Part shown: positions 12,099 to 22,277 of the stretch, in pieces
How positions within the stretch are numbered: position 1 is the stretch's first letter
How the letters are laid out: each line of letters opens with the position of its first letter
NCBI RefSeq assembly: GCF_016808095.1
Contig: NC_068978.1
Location: 26,671,306 to 26,735,305, forward strand
Length of the DNA: 64,000 nt
DNA from: Vigna angularis
Taxonomy: Eukaryota > Streptophyta > Magnoliopsida > Fabales > Fabaceae
Direction: 5' to 3'
Made by a program: the position numbers and the translations under genes
The notes under the pieces: model-generated
The model's database searches: none
What the model saw: the letters and a program-made list of their open reading frames with translations, nothing else
Told to the model about the DNA's origin: nothing

Positions 12099-12323
12099 AT
12101 GGCAGAGAAAAAGTCCAGCATGAAGGTTTGGATCTTTTGCATTCTACTTCTTAGCATGGTTGCATTGAGGCATGGCAAAGCAGAAGATGAAATGAAAAAC
12201 ACAGAAACTCATGGAGAAAGTTCTGGGCGTAAACTTTCCGATGCTGAAATCGATAACGAACATGGTGTTGCCAATCCATACAATCGTGGCTGCTCACCGA
12301 TAACTAGATGTCGAGGAGGTTGA
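12099..12323 (+). CDS. RALF-like secreted peptide, copy 1 (half-RALF)
   Basis: A single-exon 74-residue precursor. Residues 1-28 form a signal peptide: basic start, hydrophobic core VWIFCILLLSMVAL at 10-23, probable cleavage after HGKA. An acidic spacer (29-56) includes GRKLS at 43-47, a possible processing site reminiscent of the RRxL site of RALF precursors. The C-terminus, ANPYNRGCSPITRCRGG (58-74), matches the last third of RALF hormones, with Cys65 and Cys71 equivalent to the second disulfide. The first cysteine pair and the N-terminal YISY receptor-contact motif of canonical RALFs are absent. The start has a good context (GACATGG). RALFs are apoplastic ligands of FERONIA-type receptor kinases; function here is inferred. 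The stop codon TGA stands where copy 2 has GGA, removing a Gly/His tail. Confidence 0.65.
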   Translation: MAEKKSSMKVWIFCILLLSMVALRHGKAEDEMKNTETHGESSGRKLSDAEIDNEHGVANPYNRGCSPITRCRGG

Positions 12324-13560
12324 GGTCACGGAGGTCATCAGCAATTAAAAATATCATTTATATGATATTATTATGGTATATAATATTCATAAAAATATAT
12401 GTATTACTCATATTAACATTATAATAAAAAATAATAAAATTATTATTATGATTTATGTTATTATTTTAATTATGAAAGTTATTTAAACTTAATTTTATAA
12501 ATAATTTTTATAGTTTTGTTATAAATACTTTTTTATTTATTTTGTAAGTAGTTTTATGATTAAATAAATAGTTGAGTTTTAAAAAACGATTAAATTGAAG
12601 AAAACAATTAAATTAGAAAAAGTTTAGTTAAGGAATAAAATTAATAAAATAATTATTTCAATTTTAAAAAATTATTTAAAAAGAAAAATTAGAAAATAAA
12701 TGTGAAAAAATGAGAAATTTCCTTATACAAAACGGTGTTGTAATGCTTTTTGCAATAATATTATAGTTTCCTGTGTTGCTTGCGAATTTGTTGAACATGT
12801 ATCATATGTGTGCCTAAGAAATATATGATGTTTGTCTATGACTCTAAATTGACGATGTTGTTCTTCAATTTGTAAATATGTTATTATAATATATATGATA
12901 TATAACTTCCACTAGCATGCAAGGGTATTTGTTTTCTTCCTTCTCTCATAGTTATATTTTCCACTTATTATTCCAAGCTTTGTAAATAAAAAATCAGCGA
13001 AAGATGACAGGACAAAAAAGTCATGCAATGGCCTAACATAAACCATTAACCTATATCATGTGCCCAATTTTACCTTAAAAAATATAGAAATTTGCCAAAG
13101 TATAAAAGATATCAAAAATTATCTTAGCACACTAAAAAAGAATGATTAAAACAGTAATTTGTGACGTTGAACATGGTTCATGAATCTAAGTCTTAAAAAT
13201 TCTATAATATATGAAAGAAAACGTGGATCGCTGTTTATTTTTTCATTCAATGAATATGTAAATGGTATTTTTATTAGACACAATTAAAATATATTTTTTA
13301 ATTGCATGACATACCTCAATTTTGATCATATGTAAATTCCTTTTATATTTTTGACCTGGATCATTTTTAGACCATAAAGTCCAAAAGATAAAATAGATGT
13401 CGCATTGCAAAAATCTATTGATGAGTTGAAACAACTATATATTGGAGTGTTGACATATATGATAAATATATTATATTCGAGAGATGTGATGTAATTAAAT
13501 TGACACATTTTTTTATTATCAATAAATACTAAAAAGGACAATTAAGTTTTTTAATTTACA
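12324..13560 (+). repeat. Downstream region of RALF-like copy 1
   Basis: Gene-free, AT-rich. It aligns with the 3' regions of copies 2 and 3 (for example TTATACAAAACGGTGTTGTA at 12724-12743) up to the C block. Potential AATAAAA polyadenylation signals are present but not distinctive. Confidence 0.6.
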
Positions 13561-13810
13561 TGTATTTAATTCATCAAAGATCTTGTGACTAAGAAAGAAT
13601 GAGTAGGAGAGTTAGTGTATATTGCATTGATGCGTGGAGAGTGCATGAAGAATAATTCTCTTCCTACTCCATACAACTTAGAGCTGATGAAGAAAGTCGA
13701 TCCAGAGTATTGCAAGGATTCGACAGAGGTCATGATATCTTGGTGTATGGTCATCATGTACTATTTCAAAGGTTATATGGCTTAGAGGAGTCGATGGATA
13801 GCTAAACTTG
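13561..13810 (+). pseudogene. C block 1: conserved unidentified peptide fragment, degenerate
   Basis: The plus strand encodes a version of LPTPYNLELMKKVDPEYC, then TEVMISWCMVIMYYFKGYMA, ending at a TAG after GYMA. The same block follows RALF-like copies 2 (25013-25160) and 3 (41680-41850). Codon-level conservation in three copies suggests an ancestral exon. I do not recognise the protein. Here it lacks a start and has extra changes. Confidence 0.5.
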
Positions 13811-14228
13811 TATGAACTAAATGGGTCATATGAAACTTGACAATTGGAACACAAATTGAATGATAACAAATTAAAAGATAATCCAAAACTATACTTGCCA
13901 TGAATTTGATCAAGTGAATCACAATTACTCTCAAAAAGACATTTTGTAAAAAAGACAAGCCCACTTTGGGGTCCTGTATGTTCTGTTACATAAACTTGAA
14001 AGTGGTAATTCTCATTTAAATAACCAAACACATCAATGATCACTTTTGGATGATGCTCAAAACTGAATATTGAATCATGAGTACAATTCAAATAAAAGGA
14101 TGTAATCTATGAAAACGGTTCGTGCAAGGCATATACTAACCAAATAAACCAAGGATATATGCCTAAAACTACTGAGTATTAACAAGAATTCAAAAAATCT
14201 AAAATCACCAAGAAACAACTGCTCACTA
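13811..14228. repeat. Unassigned sequence between unit 1 and an LTR-like segment
   Basis: A minus-strand ORF of 137 codons spans 13678-14091, but it overlaps the C block antisense and resembles nothing I know. Probably internal sequence of the retroelement to the right. Confidence 0.3.
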
Positions 14229-15892
14229 ATGAAGGTGCGAGGAAATACTATAAGGAGGGGTTGAATAGTGTTTGCATAATTTTTTCGCAACTTGCAAACT
14301 GAACATAATGTGCGTAACACTTACGAGTTAGAGAAACCTGTTAGTAAACGCATTTGATCAGTCCTATCTTTTTGGCACAACTTTTGATGACTTGATCAAT
14401 CCTACCTTTGCCTTTTTCTTTGAACGTTTATTTTAATATGTGTAAGATGAGATTGATGAACATTTGTAGTGATTGTTCTGCACAAGATAAAAACATTTAT
14501 AGCAAGTATGTCCTATTTTCTTTACTTTAGTGTTTTTGAATGTTTTTATCATTTGTTTAGGATTTTGTGCTTTTGTGTTTGTGAGATTAGTTGATATCAT
14601 TTAGTCTATAAGAGACTCCTTAGTTGGTGTTTTACTTATTGATTTTATGATTTGTTTTGACATAGGTATTGTGTCACTATTTTATAAGGAAAGAAAATTC
14701 AGTGAATGTCTTTCATGTTATCTACTGCTGATGTAATTGGATTTTGATGTACATTCGACTCATCAGTGAATGTTGAACATTTAATGTTATTTAAAGCTTA
14801 CTCAGAATAACAAAGTGTTTTTTTATTTCCTACCCTTAAGGTAACATTTGACAATTAATCTTTTCTCTTGAGATATCAAGTGTTGAATAAGGCTTCATCG
14901 TTGGACGAAGTATTTGTTTTAGCTCATGGTATCGTGCAGGCAAGTAAACGCTTCTTGTGATTTTGTCTCTTCTTTCGATAGATAGCATTTAACTTGTTCA
15001 AGTTTTCTTTGATGTTTTAGGCTTTTAATTTTTCAGAGTGTTTTATCAAGGTCATTGTCTTGAAAATGTTTTGTTTTCGAGAGCTAAATTGAATACCGTT
15101 CGGGTATGATAAGCTTTAAGCGTTTAGCTTTTAACTCTCTTAGATGCTTTAGGCATAACAACCTTTTAACACAACATCTGAGTGTTATAACCTAGATTTT
15201 TTTTCTATTTCCTAAGAATCTAAGTGTTTTTCTAAGGTTTTTTATGTTAAGGATTCAGGTTCTAAGTACTATGTTTTCATCCTAGGTTGTTTTCCTATTT
15301 TCTAGAGTCTGAAGTTTCTTCTTGTCCAACTTTTCTCCTAAGTTCCTTAGCCTAGTTTGACCTTTCTATCAATTTCTATGTTCTACTTTTTTTCGTAGAC
15401 GGGGTCATCCATACGTTTTCTTTTTGGTGAATTTGAATATGTTCTTTCCATCTTAGAGTTTTTGCCTTGGCGTTTTAGACACTTTGTTTAGAACTTTGTT
15501 TTCTACTCTTCTATTTTGGTGAGGTTGTGCTTCTTATTAGGCCTTTCTAGCTTATGGTTTTCTAGCCTAGTGTTTTTCTATCTTCACCTAGGGTTTAATG
15601 GTTTTCTAATTTAGGATGTTCTACCTTAGTGTTTGATGTCTATTTTCTATCTTAAAGCTAGTTTTCTAACTTAGAGTTTTCTATGCTAGTGTTTGTTTTC
15701 TTATTTTTCTTCCTAGGGTTTCTTGGCTTCTTTCTAGGGTTTCTTGGCCTAGCTATTTTCCTAGTGTTTTTTTAGCTTAGAGTCAGTTCTTGTATACAGA
15801 GACTTCTTCGTTTCATGTTGTTTGGTTAAACTTTAAAATTAAGGTTTCTATTAGATGAGTTTGTCTTGTAACGAGCTTGTCATTTCCTAACA
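14229..15892 (-). mobile_element. Probable Copia LTR
   Basis: The right end is well placed: minus-strand GGGGAGAG purine tract immediately followed by TGTTAGGAAAT, the junction of a polypurine tract and a 3' LTR. The left end is tentative, set at TGAAGGTG because an AAGGAGGGGTTGAATAG segment 20 bp inside resembles the GGGGTTGAATTGG just inside the LTR at 5954. 15180-15800 is a degenerate repetition of CCTAGGGTTT / TTTTCTAGCTTAG-like words. No coding capacity seen. Confidence 0.45.
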
Positions 15893-16739
15893 CTCTCCCC
15901 TTTTTGATGTTTAACAAATACACATGCTAGACAAGAAATCTTATTGGAAGAATAGTATGTTTTATTAGGAATAGTTTAACTGAAGTGTGTATTTTTCTCC
16001 CCCTTATTTGTAAAATATCAAAACGGTTCAGAGAAATATTAAGATCCCCTATTTTGTTGCACTCTTAAATTTTCTTGTATTTGATAAGAGGATTGTGTTT
16101 TAGTTTTTCTATCTTTTAATGTTTTCATAGTTTCACACTGTTTTTCAGTTCCTATTACCATTCTTGTTTTAGTTCTTATTTGTTTATTTTTTATTATTTA
16201 ACACCTAAGTTTTATCTGATTCAAGAAGACGATTTCGCACAAGCCATTTGAACAATCATTCAACGGTGGATATCATATTGAACATCAGGAAAAAAATAAC
16301 AACAAAACAAAACAACATAAAGAAACAACATTAAAACAAACAAAAGAAAGTATTATATCCTAGGATTTTGGAGAGTTTTTCTGCACGGATTTCAGAAGAT
16401 TTGTAAGATGATCTTCCAGAATCCTTTTGTGGTCCCCTACCAACCTTTCAATGTTGAGAGTTTGACGCTCATTATGCTACACAATCAATCGTCTAACTTG
16501 ATTGATCGTCTCTCCATCACTATCAAACGAAACTTCTTAAAGACTTGTCTCAAGGCTTGCATCTAAGCTATGTTTCAGCTTCTTCCTCCCCCTAGACGAT
16601 TCCCCTATCGTTAATGGGTATTTTCTTGGGTTTCTCTTGCCGTGAAGAGAAGTCTTTCTCCTCTTGCAGCGCTTCGGGAGATAATGGAGTCTAAGGCTGG
16701 GTTTAGGAAATATGGAGTTGAGACATGATTCAAAACTCC
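15893..16739 (-). repeat. Retroelement non-coding DNA
   Basis: Contains purine tracts on the minus strand (15893-15903 and 15996-16005) and no credible ORF. Probably the 3' internal part of the element whose LTR lies to the left. Confidence 0.35.
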
Positions 16740-17383
16740 TTACTTAGAGATATTCCTAAAGACGAGATGAAAGTAGTAGCGTCCCTCTTTAATTTCCTTG
16801 TAGTTGGCCAAGGTCTGACCCAGATGTAGAAAGAAGAGATGGGGAAGATTGAAGGGAGTGCCGGTTAAAAGGTTGAAGAGAACGAATTTCTCCAACTCTA
16901 TCACCTCTCCATTAGGGTAGGAGTGCATTATGGTTCTTCTGCAGACGCAAAGGAGAGCCCTTGCTGGCTCAGACACCCGTTCAACGACAATGTCATTGAA
17001 AATAAACCTTCTCTCAAAGTTCTCTCCATAGAGAACTCTTTCCACCTTCCCATTGCAGGCATACACTTCATCCAGTTTTCCATGAAGCAATCATCTTTAC
17101 CGAGAGTGGTTACATCCTCTAAAAAGAAGGTTTCATCTTAAGCGACTTGGATGTTGGCTATTCTTATTGCTATGTCCAGGGTTTTTGATAGAGAAAGCTT
17201 TGCATGGTCGACGATTATGGTTTTGAAGGAAGGGTTTTTGAATATGTGATTGTAGAGAGAGATTTTTGAAGAGAGGTTCGGTAGACAGAAAGGAGGTGAG
17301 TATTTCACTAATGCGAAAGGGAATTTAAAGGATTTTTTTACAAAGTAAGAAAGACCTTTGAGTTTTTTGGATATTAAGATCAA
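16740..17383 (-). pseudogene. Unidentified retroelement-like ORF fragments
   Basis: Two minus-strand ORFs in different frames, 17138-17383 and 16740-17090, lie end to end and probably derive from one frame-shifted gene. The second includes VERVSEPARALLCVCRRTIM and FNLLTGTPFNLPHLFFLHLG, with a normal amino-acid mix rather than low complexity. I do not recognise a domain. Context (Copia-like LTR on the left, Gypsy integrase scrap on the right) suggests a transposon gene. Confidence 0.4.
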
Positions 17384-18230
17384 GACGGTTTACTCAAATT
17401 TCAACCATCAGGGTTAGATGGAATATCATTGCACATTAAATGCACACAGAATGATTGTAGGTAACGTAGAGAAGTGAACTACCTTTGATCGAGTTAGTTA
17501 GACCATCCTCATTTAATACTTTGACTAATTAGTTAGAATATAGTCGTCTAATTTAATGATGGAGAATGTTTTGACTAAGTTATTTACAAGTATAAACTCC
17601 TCATTTAATGCTTAGGTTCTTCATTTAATACTTATGTTCCCTATTTAAAGCTTTAGGCTCTTTCAACGAACTACTCAAGAACTGCACTACTTAAGCACCA
17701 CCATCTCTTGTTTTAAGCTCCTCATTTAATGCACAGGCTCCTTATTTACACCAAGACCACACTACTCAAGCATCATCATCTCTTCATCAATTGCTTTCGT
17801 TACACCGTCTCTTCCATGGAGTTCATCACTTATTGAAGGAGCTTCCTAAATCTATTCTCCATTCGATAGGCCATGACTTTGGACTTGTATATACATGTGG
17901 AGTCATAAGCTTATGCTTTAAACTCCTTACGATCTTGTTATGGTATTTTTCTTTTCTCTCTTGTAGCATTGATATCAAAGTTAATAGTCTTGAGTGCCCA
18001 CTAAACTTTATGTTATAACTCTACATGCAGAAGGCAAGCTTTCACACAGACCATTTGGAATAGTGTCAAGCTTGTGGAAGTTTTGAATGTAGTTTTGTAT
18101 GTCCATAGAGTATCATCCAACTTAACTGCCCAATTTCTTCTAGAGATTGAGACAGTTTTCTCGAGAATTCTCTTTAACTCTTTGTTGAATACCTCAACTT
18201 GGTCATTGGTCTGTGGATGGTAAGTTGTGG
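17384..18230. repeat. Non-coding stretch with CTCCTCATTTAATGC-like words
   Basis: No gene visible. Between 17590 and 17750 short words such as CTCATTTAATGC and CTCCTTATTTA recur with variable spacing, a weakly repetitive region. The ORF at 17791-18018 has no recognisable features. Confidence 0.4.
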
Positions 18231-18754
18231 CTACTTTATGTCTATCAGTTGTTGATTAGAAAAGTGGATGCCTTCATCACTAATTAACACTTTTTGTGTG
18301 CCAAATCTACATAAAAGGTTTTTTTTAAGGAAGCTAATAAGTGTCCTTGAGTCAGATTGTTGAACTACAACTGCTTCCACCCATTTAGAAACATAATCTA
18401 CAACCACTAGAATGTATTCTGTTGAATTGGACTTAGGCAAAGGACCAATGAAATTCATACCCCAACAATCAAACAACTAAACTTCAATTATATTTTTTAG
18501 AGACAATTGATGCCTCATTGAGATATTGCTTGATCTTTGACAATTGTTACAACTTCTATATTGATCAAAAACATCTTTAAACAGTGAGGACCAAACGAAA
18601 CCTTCTTGCAAAATCTTTGCAACAATCCTTTCTCAATTGAAATGGCCTCCATATGTGAGTTATGGCAATGACATATGACATCTCTCACTTCATATCCAAA
18701 TATACATCTTCTCATTGGTGCATGAAGTGGGTGCCGAAAATTGGTATAAAACAA
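18231..18754 (-). pseudogene. Ty3/Gypsy integrase fragment (Athila-like)
   Basis: The minus-strand ORF 18231-18476 encodes WGMNFIGPLPKSNSTEYILV, VDYVSKWVEAV and FGTQKVLISDEGIHFSNQ, matching the integrase catalytic core of plant Gypsy elements with its first two acidic positions (the first is Asn here rather than Asp). The upstream minus-strand piece 18515-18754 retains a decayed zinc-binding part (CHCHNSH). Frames are broken. The right part of this scrap is shared with the start of the A blocks at about 43655, so part of it travels with the tandem repeat. Confidence 0.7.
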
Positions 18755-19440
18755 TGATGAAGGTTGAATATATAGTGGGAATAAAGATGGATATTGAGGT
18801 TGGATGAGGAAGATAAAGGTTGGAGGAAAAGAAGATGAAGTTGATGGAAGGGATGATTAGATAAGTGGAAGAAGCGTACGAGTGTGGTGGTTCTCTAGTA
18901 TCCTATACAACTTTGTGTGCCTTTTCTTGTATTTTTTGTGTTGTGATCTTTGTGCTCTCTTATTTTGTATGTATGAATCAAGAAGGGGCAACTGTGAAGA
19001 AAATTAAAGTTGAAGATGATGAAAGTACGTGTGTGCTAAGGCATGGAGGGTGAAAGGAATGGCGTCATTTCGCCTTCACTTCCCCTGCAAAACTGTTTTA
19101 TACACTATCATTAAACAAAATTGTGCAAATCACTACAATGAGAGGGGTGTCAAAAGAAAAGCATGGATGTGAAGATCTAAAATTTGGATGAGACAACAAT
19201 TAAGAAATGAGTGAGATGTTAAAAACAAAATCTCGAGGTGTAGATAACAAAAACGTAGATTGAATTAAAAACAAAGTATAAAAAGAAAAACTAGTTGGTG
19301 TAGATATAGATTATAGTATAAAAGAAAAACAATTTAGTGTGGGTAGTAAAATCAACCACTCTTTTCTTTCTTGTTTGTTCTTTCTTTCTTTTTGTCATCA
19401 ACAAAATTTTCTATTATTTATTATACACAATTCTTTTAAA
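18560..19440 (+). repeat. Repeat unit 2, A block
   Basis: Aligns with 10430-11190 and 43655-44520. It starts inside the Gypsy integrase scrap, then has the same GGTATAAAACAATGATGA, AAGATGATGAA and CTTTCTTGTTTGTTC landmarks in order. Its position immediately after the unit 1 debris fits a head-to-tail duplication. Confidence 0.75.
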
Positions 19441-19786
19441 ATAAAATTTATTGTTTTATAATTTAATTTTTTTATTCAATTCCTTTTAATTTTAAAAATA
19501 TTTATTTCATTCTTTTTTATTTGTTTTTTAACTTTTTAAACAAATTTCATTTACACAGTCAAAATTATATATTGACACTAAGATTATATATCTTTGGGTT
19601 AAATATGTTTTTAGTCCCTAAACTATTGGCCGTTTCTGGTTTTCGTCCCTCTTTCAAAGTAAGGTACAATTTGGTCCTCATTCTTTTCGAAACTTTGGTT
19701 TTAGTCCTCGAAAACTAACACCGTTAAAAATGTGCTGACGTGGCTAACGGGAGACTGACACAATTTTTTTTTTCAGAGTTTATCAG

Positions 19787-19810
19787 CCCTAAACCCTAAA
19801 CCCTAAACCC
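19787..19810 (+). promoter_or_regulatory. Telo-box-like tract: three CCCTAAA units plus CCC
   Basis: Three perfect plant telomere-type heptamers precede the ISY1-like fragment. Telo-boxes occur in the promoters or leaders of many plant housekeeping genes, so this tract was probably captured with a 5' leader. It is missing from the right inverted repeat. Confidence 0.6.
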
Positions 19811-19924
19811 TTTTCTCCAGTGTCACCTCTCTCTTCAACTTCTCTTTCTCTCTCATTCCTCCAAACCCATTCCAATTCTCACTCTCATGGGTTGTTACCT
19901 CTCCGTCATTCCTTGTGCCATCTT

Positions 19925-20003
19925 CTACTTTTTTCAACTCTGAGGGGGCGCGGCCCCGGTTACCGATACTTCGGCGCGACGAAGAAGCTTCCCGGCGTCA
20001 AGG
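19925..20003 (+). pseudogene. ISY1-like splicing-factor fragment, left inverted repeat
   Basis: The frame contains RGRGPGYRYFGATKKLPGVK, very close to a conserved segment of plant pre-mRNA-splicing factor ISY1, a component of the activated spliceosome. Recognition is from memory of the family. Only about 25 residues are present; no ISY1 coding sequence continues on either side. A second copy lies in the right inverted repeat on the minus strand. Confidence 0.65.
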
Positions 20004-20007
20004 AGCT

Positions 20008-20573
20008 TGTTTCTGGGTAGTTTCCTCTCTGTGTCCTGTGCCTAAATGAATGAGATTGTTTCTGCTTTAGAAACTAGTGGTGTTCGTTATTTGTGGGTGG
20101 TTCGTGGAGAAGTTTCCTGGCTAAAAGAGAAATGTGGGGATAGGGGTTTAGTGGTGCCTTGGTGTGACCAATTCAAGGTTTTGTCACATCCTTCTGTAGG
20201 TGGATTTTGGACCCATTGTGGGTGGAATTCCACTCAGGAAGCTGTTTTTGCTGGTATTCCAATGCTGACATTCCCTCTTTTCTTGGACCAAGTTCCAAAC
20301 AGTAGACAAATTTTGGAAGTGTGGAAGAATGGGTGGGAGTTGAAAAGATCAGTGTTGGGCAGTGAAGAATTGATATCAGAAAAAGAAATATTGGAAGTGA
20401 TTGGAGAGTTTAAGGATGTTGAAAAGGGTAAAGAACTTCGAGAGAGGGTCCTTGAACTTAAGGGTATATGTGACCAAGCAGTCGCTGAAGGTGGATCCTC
20501 CAATATGAACCTCAATGCACTTATAAAAGATGTTTTGTGTGTTCAAGGTCATTCAGCTTCAAAGGAGGGCTAG
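20008..20573 (+). pseudogene. Captured UDP-glycosyltransferase C-terminal exon (UGT87-like)
   Basis: The open part from Met at 20046 gives 175 residues; an in-frame TAA directly before it interrupts an older frame reading LGSFLSVSCA. Residues 39-82 form a complete 44-residue PSPG box: WCDQFKVLSHPSVGGFWTHC at the start, then GWNSTQEA, ending in DQ, the nucleotide-sugar binding signature of plant family-1 glycosyltransferases. The sequence most resembles the UGT87A group. Full enzymes are about 450 residues, so the acceptor-binding N-terminal half with the catalytic His is missing. The natural C-terminus is kept. It could yield a chimeric transcript but not a normal enzyme. Confidence 0.8.
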
Positions 20574-21480
20574 TTCCTCAGTGTGACAACTATAAAATAG
20601 GCTGATAAAAACTAGAAAGAAATTTCATAGATAAAATAATCTTGTTATTTTATTTTTGGTTCATGTGAGGGTGAAGAATAATGAGGGTGAAACTCATTTG
20701 TATTTCTATTTTAACTAAAAGAAAACTTTATCTTGCTAGCACGATTCTTGTATTTTAACTAAAAACAAACTCATTTGTACTTTTGCTTGATACGAATGAT
20801 CCAAAGAATACCTACAGGGGTTGCACATTGCCTCTGTATTTAATGTAATTTATATAATTTTTATTTTGGCATACAGTGGTTTTTTTACTAAGTTTGGCTT
20901 GAATATGTGTATGTAGTTTTTATCTAAAATATTCGAGTTGATTGTCTATATATTTGCGTATGGCGAACAAAAATCAAGGTTAATCAAGTTCAAATATTTG
21001 GTTCAACTAATGCAACTGTTAGTTAAGGATCTTAACTGGAGTAGTATGTCATTTTCATGACATGGGAGCAACAGATAAAAATCATTTATATAAAAATGGG
21101 TGGATGAACCAGTTCAATATAAAAAAATGTTTTATTTTTTGGAAATAAGATCAGATTAAGATAATTATATAGAAATGGGTGGATTAACACAATTTTTAAA
21201 AAATGAAAATAAATATTAAAAAAACAACAATTTGTAAAGAATTCAAAAAATATTAAACACATGTTTCGAAGCTGAAATTAAAATCAATGGAGCTTCTAAA
21301 CATACTTTTCTTTAGAAAAGAAAAAAAAATAAAAAATATGTTTCAAAGGACGACTTCAATAAGATGAAATTAATCTCATTAGTAAAAAATGAAAAGAAAA
21401 GAAAAACTGAATTCCCCAATGGGAGTCACATATTATGTTAAATCTACATGGATTTTACCTAATATAAAAATGTTTGGGAA
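20574..21480. repeat. Pack-MULE internal non-coding sequence
   Basis: AT-rich, no ORF of note. The first 200-300 bp may be the 3' UTR taken with the glycosyltransferase exon. The rest is unassigned. Confidence 0.5.
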
Positions 21481-21685
21481 AGAAAATTAACCACTGGCAT
21501 TTCTCATCCAGTTATTTGCCTCAGCAAAACAAAAATACCTATAAGCAAAGCATCCCACGCTTTTTTTGGTGGGGCATGGAACAAAAGGAAGGAGTAGCAG
21601 GGAAGTGTTGCTTAGCAGCACATAGTATGTTACATTATTTCTCCAGAATACAAGTAAGAAAGTTACAATGTGTTGGATCTTCACC

Positions 21686-21937
21686 TCATAGCTGCTGATC
21701 AAGATATGCATCTCTGGGAGTTCCAACGCCAGTTCCAATATACCCAATTACATTTCCAGAAACATTCTTCAACCAGGAGGTGCTTCGTGTTAACCAACCA
21801 CCCTGTTCTTGTTCTTGCATTTCTTGGCTATTTTTCCTCTCCTCCTCCAACAATATATCAAGCCACCTCTTGACCATAAAGCTCCTTGACACCGGGAAAC
21901 TTCTTCGCCGTGCCGAAGTATCGGTAACCGGGGCCAC
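21686..21937 (-). pseudogene. Unidentified captured ORF reading into the right inverted repeat
   Basis: An 83-codon minus-strand frame runs out of the right inverted repeat and contains SQEMQEQEQGGWLTRSTSWL followed by GNVIGYIGTGVGTPRDAYL. The composition looks like a real protein, but I do not recognise it. It overlaps other frames through the inverted repeat. Confidence 0.35.
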
Positions 21938-22268
21938 GCCCCCTCAAAGTTGAAGAAAGTAGAAGAGGGCACAAGGAATGACGGAGAGGTAACAACCCAT
22001 GAGAGTGAGAATTGGAATGGGTTTGGAGGAATGAGAGAGAAAGAGAAGTTGAAGAGAGAGGTGACACTGGAGAAAAGGTGATAAACTCTGAAAAAAAAAA
22101 TTGTGTCAGTCTCCCGTTAGCCACGTCAGCACATTTTTAACGGTGTTAGTTTTCGAGGACTAAAACCAAAGTTTCGAAAAGAATGAGGACCAAATTGTAC
22201 CTTACTTTGAAAGAGGGACGAAAACCAGAAACGACCAATAGTTTAGGGACTAAAAACATATTTAACCC
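21880..22268 (-). repeat. Right terminal inverted repeat of Pack-MULE with second ISY1-like piece
   Basis: Complement of 19596-20005. On the minus strand it encodes RGRGPGYRYFGTAKKFPGVK, the second ISY1-like fragment, preceded by a Ser/Leu/His-rich leader identical in plan to the left copy. The two copies differ by a few substitutions. Confidence 0.85.
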
Positions 22269-22277
22269 TATATCTTT

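Larger units (their letters stand above)
19596..20005 (+). repeat. Left terminal inverted repeat of Pack-MULE
   Basis: Matches the complement of 21880-22268 nearly throughout. The main difference is three CCCTAAA units (19787-19807) present only here, a short telomere-like or telo-box tract. Confidence 0.9.
19596..22268 (+). mobile_element. Pack-MULE with long inverted repeats and captured gene pieces
   Basis: A 2673-bp element bounded by perfect terminal motifs (GGGTTAAATATG at the left, its complement at the right) and a 9-bp target duplication TATATCTTT at 19587-19595 and 22269-22277. The inverted repeats run about 400 bp (19596 to about 20005; about 21880 to 22268). The uninterrupted site is visible in unit 4 near 44628. 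No transposase is encoded, so it is non-autonomous. It carries a UDP-glycosyltransferase exon, an ISY1-like exon piece in each inverted repeat and an unidentified ORF. Long inverted repeats, 9-bp duplication and host-gene cargo define a Pack-MULE. Confidence 0.92.

Noticed and set aside
13678..14091. 137-codon minus-strand ORF
   Set aside because: Partly antisense to the conserved C block and without recognisable motifs; the plus-strand reading of the C block is the one repeated in three units.
20234..20515. 93-codon minus-strand ORF
   Set aside because: Shadow of the glycosyltransferase exon on the opposite strand.
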